From: Axinella damicornis
Taxonomy: Eukaryota > Porifera > Demospongiae > Axinellida > Axinellidae
Length of the DNA: 64,000 nt
Assembly: GCA_963931865.1 (NCBI GenBank)
Contig: OZ007517.1
Coordinates: forward strand, 2,546,164-2,610,163
Direction of reading: 5' to 3'
The notes below the pieces were generated by a model. The model was given only the letters and a program-made list of their open reading frames with translations. It had not been told where the DNA came from and searched no databases. Made by a program: the position numbers and the translations under genes. Shown piece by piece: positions 58,601-64,000 of the stretch. The number at the start of each line of letters is the position of its first letter. Positions within the stretch are counted from its first letter, which is position 1.

Positions 58601-60280
58601 GGGAGGTCTGCAGTCACAGCTGCAACCACAGGTCAAAACTTTGACCACTCTTATGCGCGGCTTGACCATTGACCATGCTAATTTTCGAGGCTTTGACTGT
58701 TGACCGCACTGACTTTCGGGCTTTGACCATTTCAATATACGGGAGAATGTGTAGCGACCCCACCCCTTCCTTAGTATAGGGGTTGACCAAGAGCGGTCGC
58801 AGCTGTGACTGTGGTGCTCATTGGAGCGACCTCACCTTGATTCCTTCATGCCTAACCTTGTTCCCAGGCCTGTGCCGTTTTTGGTTGCACAAACATGGAG
58901 CATGCACTACAAGTGACAAAACACTGGGCGGGGCCTGGGAATGAGACTAGCTTTGTGCCCTTGTACAAACTCCAACTCACATGAAGAGAGGCCCCATTGG
59001 TGTGAGCGATGAAGCGGAGCGTTTTACATATTATCTTCTTCTTCTCGGGATCAAAATCCTGGAAGACGTCGTACCTGGTGCCTACGATAGCCAGGGGGAT
59101 CGGGAGGGGGTCCAGCAAATCCTTGTCCTGGGTACAGAGAAGAGAGAGATTAGGTCTGACTAATTCGTTCCCAAGCCTGGGAATGAGGTATGAGCACAAA
59201 TTTTCCTGCACTAGTATGTGAAGAGGATGTCATGACTGCCACCGTGTACTTACTGGGTGGTCTTCCCCAAACTTCCTCCAGGCTCTCTGCTTCAGCCGGG
59301 CCGGTAAGCCGGGGTTGGCAGGCTTCAGCTCAGCCAGGACATGAGTGACACACTGACGAATCTGAGGGAGAAGCCAGCTGCATATGTTACCCTTTCAGAG
59401 TGTCACCATAACATCCTCATTCCCAGGCCATTCTGAACTCAATCTTCAATCAGTTTAGTCTCCTGAGTAAGCCATGGAGGCTGGAATGGCCCAGGAACAA
59501 GGCTGGCTAATGCAATGACGATACTCCCTCTCCCCCAACTCTGATCGTGCAGAGATATACAAGTGATTGTGCACAAGTTGATGATACCTTCTTCACAAAG
59601 GTCTCTTGAGTGTTCCACAGTTCCTCAGGCTGGGACAAATCCAGCACAAGTACCACCGACAAATGGCTAATGAGAACAAAGAGGTGGAATTCAAGATCTA
59701 GCTGATCGATCAGGATCCCTTGAGCTGCCTAGACGGCAGATACGTGTCAATCACTGCCTAGGCAGCTCATGGGCACCTACTCTGATGATCCTATAACAAA
59801 ATATTCCAGCCGACCTGATAGTGTCTGCTGTGATTGACACCTCAACCAGCTTGGAGAGGAAGGTCCCCCCACCAAGCTCCCAGAGATGGGTCACATCCTT
59901 TGCCTGCAGAAGCACAGTTTGCATGTAATAAAGTAGGGTTAGTAGGGGTCAACCAAGTGTCAAGGTCATAAGAAGCATAAGGTTGTGTGATATTGATCAT
60001 GGTTCATGATGAATGGGGAGCAAGGCTTCATCATATTATTACCACACAGGACATATACCTGATTTCGTCATCCCCATATACACATCACACAATATTTCCC
60101 CCTCCAATTCTCACAGACCACTCCTACCACCTAGTATTACTGATCTGTGGCTCTGAGGGTCCATTACGATGTGCATGTATATGCTGACTCTCAGTTCTCC
60201 CAATCCTCACAATATTAGCTCCTCTGGACCGCCTGCCGTACGTGTACTCCAGCCCGGTCGTGGGTTTCGGAGGCTCCTCC
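55603..60280 (-). CDS. DYNC2LI1: Cytoplasmic dynein 2 light intermediate chain 1, eleven exons, 5' end missing
   Basis: Minus-strand exons with matching phases run 5' to 3': 60211-60280, 59815-59903, 59588-59666, 59252-59359, 58981-59127, 58427-58506, 58210-58280, 58024-58069, 57549-57597, 55959-56051 and 55603-55701 (stop). They encode about 309 residues. Diagnostic segments are [96 protein letters not shown] and [13 protein letters not shown]. The exons with the N-terminus and P-loop-like region were not found up to 64 kb. The protein is the light intermediate chain of the retrograde intraflagellar-transport dynein, so it acts in cilia. The 1.5-kb intron 56052-57548 contains the PB1 gene on the other strand. 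Its 3' exons were copied into units 1 and 2. Confidence 0.88.
56288..56473 (+). promoter_or_regulatory. Heat-shock-element array and TATA box of the PB1 gene, unit 3
   Basis: A perfect five-unit HSE is at 56330-56352 and three-unit HSEs are at 56374-56386 and 56439-56451. A degenerate cluster lies just before. TATATAAA is at 56466-56473, about 120 bp before the ATG. Confidence 0.88.
56594..57439 (+). CDS. PB1-domain protein, heat-shock promoter, nested in a DYNC2LI1 intron
   Basis: The single-exon frame has 281 residues. The open frame extends 37 codons upstream, but those lie in the presumed leader. I chose MVFLKV because the PB1 fold starts there. Residues 1-86 form a PB1 domain with a first-strand Lys (FLKV) and an acidic OPCA-like loop ([19 protein letters not shown]), so it could oligomerise in both directions. 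An aromatic linker follows ([15 protein letters not shown]), then a charged helix ([15 protein letters not shown]) and a Trp/Gly-rich block ([14 protein letters not shown] ... GYHLWWG). It ends with a Glu/Ser/Gln repeat tail. No ZZ or UBA domain is seen, so it is not a plain SQSTM1. AATAAA lies at 57513. It is predicted to be stress-induced by HSF; its cellular role is unknown. Confidence 0.8.
   Translation: MVFLKVTDGYETRRFQVTSELTFEQLRERLIRLFPSLGQEKDLLLKYRDAEGDLISLSSNEELQEVLAHTPDDTVWKLHIKSNVQEPSLFVHLPEPFWRPFGLFSWGGFDRELREAEELLRQRRRQCGRARTAAQEQKKATDSSGKHETSAETTEGSTPSKSVPDDETVKSKTSSGGGRVLEHKPQWHCRTIGSWEPRIYEGLFGHRTVVGPVGYHLWWGNSDTENKREDPKKEAAVPEQTQPESSETPQESSETQPESSEIQRDTDESQTSTAETAATAQ
57640..58023. 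other. DYNC2LI1 intron; no separate gene seen
   Basis: The first part is unit-specific. The block with GAGGTCCACCTAGACCACACCCA (~57931) matches 21833 in unit 1, close to the right limit of the duplicated block. Confidence 0.5.
58327..58390. repeat. Short CATGTGACT tandem repeat
   Basis: CTCATGTGACT-type units are repeated about six times within a DYNC2LI1 intron, rich in CANNTG E-box cores. Confidence 0.8.
58853..58949. mobile_element. Degenerate palindromic MITE in a DYNC2LI1 intron
   Basis: It runs from TAACCTTGTTCCCAGGCC to GGCCTGGGAATGAGACTA, with imperfect interior complementarity. Target duplications are not clear. Confidence 0.6.
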
Positions 60281-60299
60281 CTACGGTGCAGAGAACTTA

Positions 60300-60740
60300 G
60301 TCACATCACCATGGGGACATTACACTCATGTGACCATGATACCTTAATTACATCATGTATACCTCAGTCACATGACCATGGAGACCTTACTCATGTGACC
60401 ACAATACTAGGATACCTTAGTTACATTAGATAGGGAGACCTTAGTCACATGACCATGGGGATCTTACTCATGTGACCATGATACCATGGAGACATTAGTT
60501 ACATCACGGAGACCTTATTTAGTCACATGACCATGGGGATCTTACTCATGTGACCATGATACCATAGGCCATGGAGACATTAGTTACATCATGGAGACCT
60601 TATATTAGTCACATGACCATGGAGACCTTTACTCATGTGACCATGATACCATAGGCCATGGAGATATCATGGAGACCTTAAGTCACATGACCATGGAGAC
60701 CTTGTGACTATGATAACATAGGGAAACCTTAGTAACATCA
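60300..60740. repeat. Minisatellite of CACATGACCATGG / CATGTGACCATGATACC units
   Basis: Alternating GTCACATGACCATGGAGACC and ACTCATGTGACCATGATACC units are repeated with deletions about six times, just 5' of the first visible DYNC2LI1 exon. The units carry TCACATGA-type E-boxes. Confidence 0.8.
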
Positions 60741-61489
60741 CCTAACCTGAGATATTGACTTAATAAATTCATGCATGCTATAACTATTTCATATCCCACA
60801 TGACCGCTCATCTGTTTAACCTACTGTTGTTACGTACATAGCAACACCATCTGGCATGTCCGCACTTGAGTGCTTGTTGGTGACATGCATTCACATGCCT
60901 AGGAGCCAGCATTGCCGACGCGACCCAGCAACAAACCACTCCTCAATGTATGCAACCTGAGATCCATCCCTCAACTTGCACAGGACAAGTTCAGCCCACC
61001 TTCGGAAGAGCTTGCAAAGTTGGCCAAGGAAATCGTACCATCCAACACTGACACTGAGTGGGCAGCCGTCAACTCTGAGCTGCTAGGAATGCCAAACATC
61101 CCAAATACCTAGTCTCTGACACATTCTCCCTAATGTCCTGAACCTTAATCACTCCAGACATGCCTAAATCCTTTAGGGACAAGGAAAAGCCAACTATTCA
61201 CTACTTTCAGGCATACCAGACTGTAATCAAAACGTTGCAAAATAAAAATTTCTTGAAAACTACCGTCTATGTCCGAGATCCAATTGCTATAGAATATTGC
61301 TGAGCATGGTAACATGACTCTAAAGGATTACAACAGCTGAGCATGTTGACACATAGCTAACATTACATGTAAATAACCACACTTGTAACAGCCAATTAAA
61401 ATGTACAAGTATAGGTAAATAATTTTGTCAGCTGCTTGTTGTTTGTCAGCTGAGAGAAATATGTTGCTTAGTGAAGTTAGTGTGCAAGG
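60741..61489. other. No supported gene
   Basis: An open frame at 60912-61112 (LLNVCNLRSIPQLAQDKFS...) looks coding-like, but it lacks splice partners and I do not recognise it. It may be a transposon-derived fragment. Confidence 0.35.
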
Positions 61490-62046
61490 TAGCCTCGTTC
61501 CCAGGCTGTCTGCCAGTCGCACGCGTATCGCATTTGTGACCTTTGAACCCTTGTCAGATAGCCCAGGCCGTCTGCCAGTCGCGTGCGCATCGCATTCGTG
61601 ACCTTTGAACCCTTGTCAGATAGCGTTCCCAGGCCGTCTGCCAGTCGCGCGCGCATCGCATTCGTGACCTTTGAACCCTTGTCAGATAGCTACTAGTTTG
61701 TCTTGCTTCCGCTCGCCAATAAAGGGATGGTCACTCCATACTTAGAGATGCAACCCGTATATGGCAGGTGTAGGTGTGGCATGGGTGTGGCTTACAACAT
61801 TACTCCGTATTCAATCAAATATTATACTGCTACGGTGGCTGACAAGGGTTAAAAGGTCACGAATGCGATGCGCGCGCGACTGGAAGACGGCCTGGGAACG
61901 CTATCTGACAAGGGTTCAAAGGTCACGAATGCGATGTGTGCACGACTGGCAGACGGCCTGGGAACGAGGCTATGTTATCTGACAAGGGTTCAAAGGTCAC
62001 AAATGCGATGCGCGCGCGACTGGCAGATGGCCTGGGAACGAGGCTA
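61490..62046. mobile_element. 557-bp compound MITE with tandem-repeat arms and perfect 9-bp duplication
   Basis: It begins TAGCCTCGTTCCCAGGC and ends GCCTGGGAACGAGGCTA. It is flanked by TGTGCAAGG at 61481-61489 and 62047-62055. The left arm holds three ~66-bp units (61490-61690) and the right arm three inverted units (~61848-62046), around a ~155-bp centre. Each unit carries TTTGAACCCTTGTCAGATAG, CGCATTCGTGACC and, read on the other strand, GGTTCAAAGGTCA. Confidence 0.9.
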
Positions 62047-62055
62047 TGTGCAAGG

Positions 62056-63905
62056 TGAGTTGGGATAAATTATAGTCTTGTACGCAGGCCTTCTCACCCC
62101 AGTGTTTTCCGCTTGCACTACTAACGTGGGGAAGGCCTGGTAAAACTCTTCACATGCAGTGACAAATCTGGATATTGGGTAGACGTGTGGAGGAGTGGAA
62201 CATTCCCGGAAACTGCTAGTAAGTGAGTGTGCTACCGATGGCAGCCATGGGCTACTGAGCGGTTGACATCAGGCAGTCTTGGTGACGTTTCTCGGGTTCA
62301 GGAAGCGCAGCTGTACAGAAGGAATTTTCCACTCCTCCACATGTCCATCCAACGTCCAGGTTTACGAGGCCTCCCCTTGCGTTAGCATTGCAAGCGAGGC
62401 AAGTGCAGCCATGGAGAGTAGCCTCCACTGAGCCCAGGAATGAATATTCCCACACCAGGAGTGTAGCAACTATTCATAGCACAAACTCACCGTTCCAAAA
62501 ATCTGAGAATAATTGTCGTTTTGCCCTGCAGAGCATTCATGGAGAGAACATAGAATTACTCTCAAAAATACTGCCTTCTGCACACAAGTACTTGGGTGTG
62601 GTCTCGAGGTCTGTTATAGTACTTGGCTTTGTCTTATGCTATTATTAGCCTCTTACTCGGGACCTTGTGCAATAGCTCTCGTAGTGCAAGACTTTAACTA
62701 GTATGTATTCAGGCATTCCCATCCAACTTTTGTCACTTGGAGTATGTACTGTGGGCGAATTCCCAATCTTCATACTGCAAGTGTGGGCGAATTCCCAATC
62801 TTCATATTGCAAGAGACATGAGTTGTGTGGGAATGAGGCTAGGGATTTACGGTTGCATTGCATGCTGCTTCAAACTCACTGCATTTTGACTTCCCATAAA
62901 GAAAACATTTGTTTCTCCTTCAAATCTTCCTTGAGACTCCAGATCTGCAAGAGAGACGATCAAGGTTATATACATAGCTCATGGAGCTGACAGAACTGGT
63001 AAGGGAGCGTGTAACAACTATGAATGGCAAATTCAAGGTGGCTGGATGCTGACTTGCAGCAACTCCACAGAAGCAATACTGTACAGGAGACATTTCATTA
63101 TTCTACCAAACGAACCTCAGGTGCTACTTGTACAATTATTTTGGAGTACTGTAGTTGCATGCTTGCTATTAGGCATATGTGCCTATACCTCACTCAGGAA
63201 GGAAATATGCGCACTTAATTTTCAAATGACATTCCTTGAATAGGAAGTGCGCTTTATAGGTTTTCCATGGATCGAAAATGCCCGAGCGTCTGGAATAAGA
63301 TTTTAGCGTTTAGCTGGGATGAGAGTCGAACCTGCGCCTAACAGTGAGTATACATGTAGTGAGCTGCGTATAAGACACGACTATGTTAGCTCCCCCCCCC
63401 CCCCCCCCCCCCAACTATGTGTAAGCATGCACTTATAATACTTCAGGGGGAGTGATCCAGGAACAAGCCTACTATATTCTGTGCTTCCTGGGTACATTAA
63501 CTGGTTTAACGCAACATATACACAGAACATTTTCCGGTGCTATATATTTTCCGGGAGGAAATATAGCACACTACGTAGGTTATGGCACTTTTGCCATATC
63601 AGCTGTAACCAGCTACAATGGCTGTATTTTGCCATGAGCAGCTTGTTTCTTTGTGTCTCATAGGCAAAACTTGGCTGCTGCTATCGAGGTAGAGTCTATA
63701 ACACCACACACAGAACATGACTGCCAAACAGCAGGCTACTCAACCTCACTGGGCAATGGCTTCGAATTGGCCAGTACTCATTCACCACCTCCTTCTGTGA
63801 TCCTTTGCAGTATACAAATGTGGAGGGGGAAGGCCTGGGAGATTTGGCCATGTACATGCCGTCAGGTAGACAGAGGGTAAGTACACGGGGATGGTGAGGC
63901 CCAGC
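62056..63905. other. No supported gene
   Basis: It contains a degenerate MITE near 62080-62140, a short direct repeat (GTGGGCGAATTCCCAATCTTCATA at ~62750 and ~62784) and a 21-base C run at 63392-63412. I searched the minus strand for the missing DYNC2LI1 P-loop exon and did not find it. Confidence 0.4.
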
Positions 63906-63943
63906 TAGTCTCTTTCCCAGGCGAGTGCCTGGGAACGAGGCTA
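63906..63943. mobile_element. 38-bp palindromic MITE, TAGTCTCTTTCCCAGGC ends
   Basis: It runs from TAGTCTCTTTCCCAGGC to GCCTGGGAACGAGGCTA with a 4-bp centre. The target duplication is weak. Confidence 0.65.
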
Positions 63944-64000
63944 AGGCAGCCTGGTGCTCAACCATTAGAACTCTTGTTTCACATCAACCTTTGCCCTGCT

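Noticed and set aside
61490..61690. CRISPR-like array of ~66-bp repeats
   Set aside because: There are no unique spacers of constant size. The repeats are contiguous, mirrored at 61848-62046, and bounded by transposon ends with a target duplication.
62252..62455. Minus-strand frame as the missing DYNC2LI1 5' exon
   Set aside because: It lacks a P-loop and any match to the expected segment before EEPPKP, and no phase-compatible donor is present.

Overview
This is a eukaryotic, animal-type window. Genes are split by short GT-AG introns, the proteins carry ankyrin (ANK), Roc-COR GTPase, Death and PB1 domains, and there is a ciliary dynein-2 subunit gene. The large ANK-ROCO-Death proteins, the compact introns and the density of short hairpin transposons suggest an early-branching metazoan, most likely a demosponge. 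That assignment is inference, not something read from the bases.

Layout. (a) 263-2651: the 3' part of a five-exon plus-strand gene with a degenerate Nudix-like fold. (b) 4.5-58.0 kb: three tandem copies of one ~17-18 kb unit. Each unit starts just upstream of a giant ANK-Roc-COR-Death gene (starts at 4712, 22312 and 41053). A short, phase-conserved intron precedes a final exon with a second Death-like domain. Downstream lies a graveyard of decayed C-terminal copies of the same gene, and then material from the 3' end of DYNC2LI1. Unit 2 carries a 5-bp frameshift in the giant gene. (c) 55.6-60.3 kb: eleven exons of DYNC2LI1 on the minus strand. The first two units keep only broken copies of its 3' exons. 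A heat-shock-element-driven PB1-domain gene lies on the opposite strand inside a DYNC2LI1 intron (56594-57439). Unit 1 has a truncated copy of it and unit 2 has lost it. (d) 60.3-64 kb: satellites and transposons only, as far as can be seen.

Mobile DNA. Two related elements in units 1 and 2 (17916-19610, 38293-39625) have the signature of Helitrons: TC at the 5' end, CTAG at the 3' end, and insertion precisely between A and T as shown by the empty sister units. Each carries an unusually long perfect hairpin near its 3' end (120-bp and 89-bp arms). The hairpin arms differ between the two elements but are identical within each. A second population is made of short palindromic elements with TAGCCTCGTTCCC-type ends and 9-bp target duplications. 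One of these is a 557-bp compound element.

How the genes may fit together. The ANK-Roc-COR-Death proteins look like multidomain intracellular sensors or scaffolds. Their second Death domain depends on removal of a tiny last intron; retention gives an immediate conserved stop. Tandem duplication, gene conversion and repeat expansion are actively reshaping this cluster. The PB1 gene promoter predicts strong HSF control, so a stress-induced adaptor gene is embedded in the same duplicated block. No functional link to the ROCO genes is shown.
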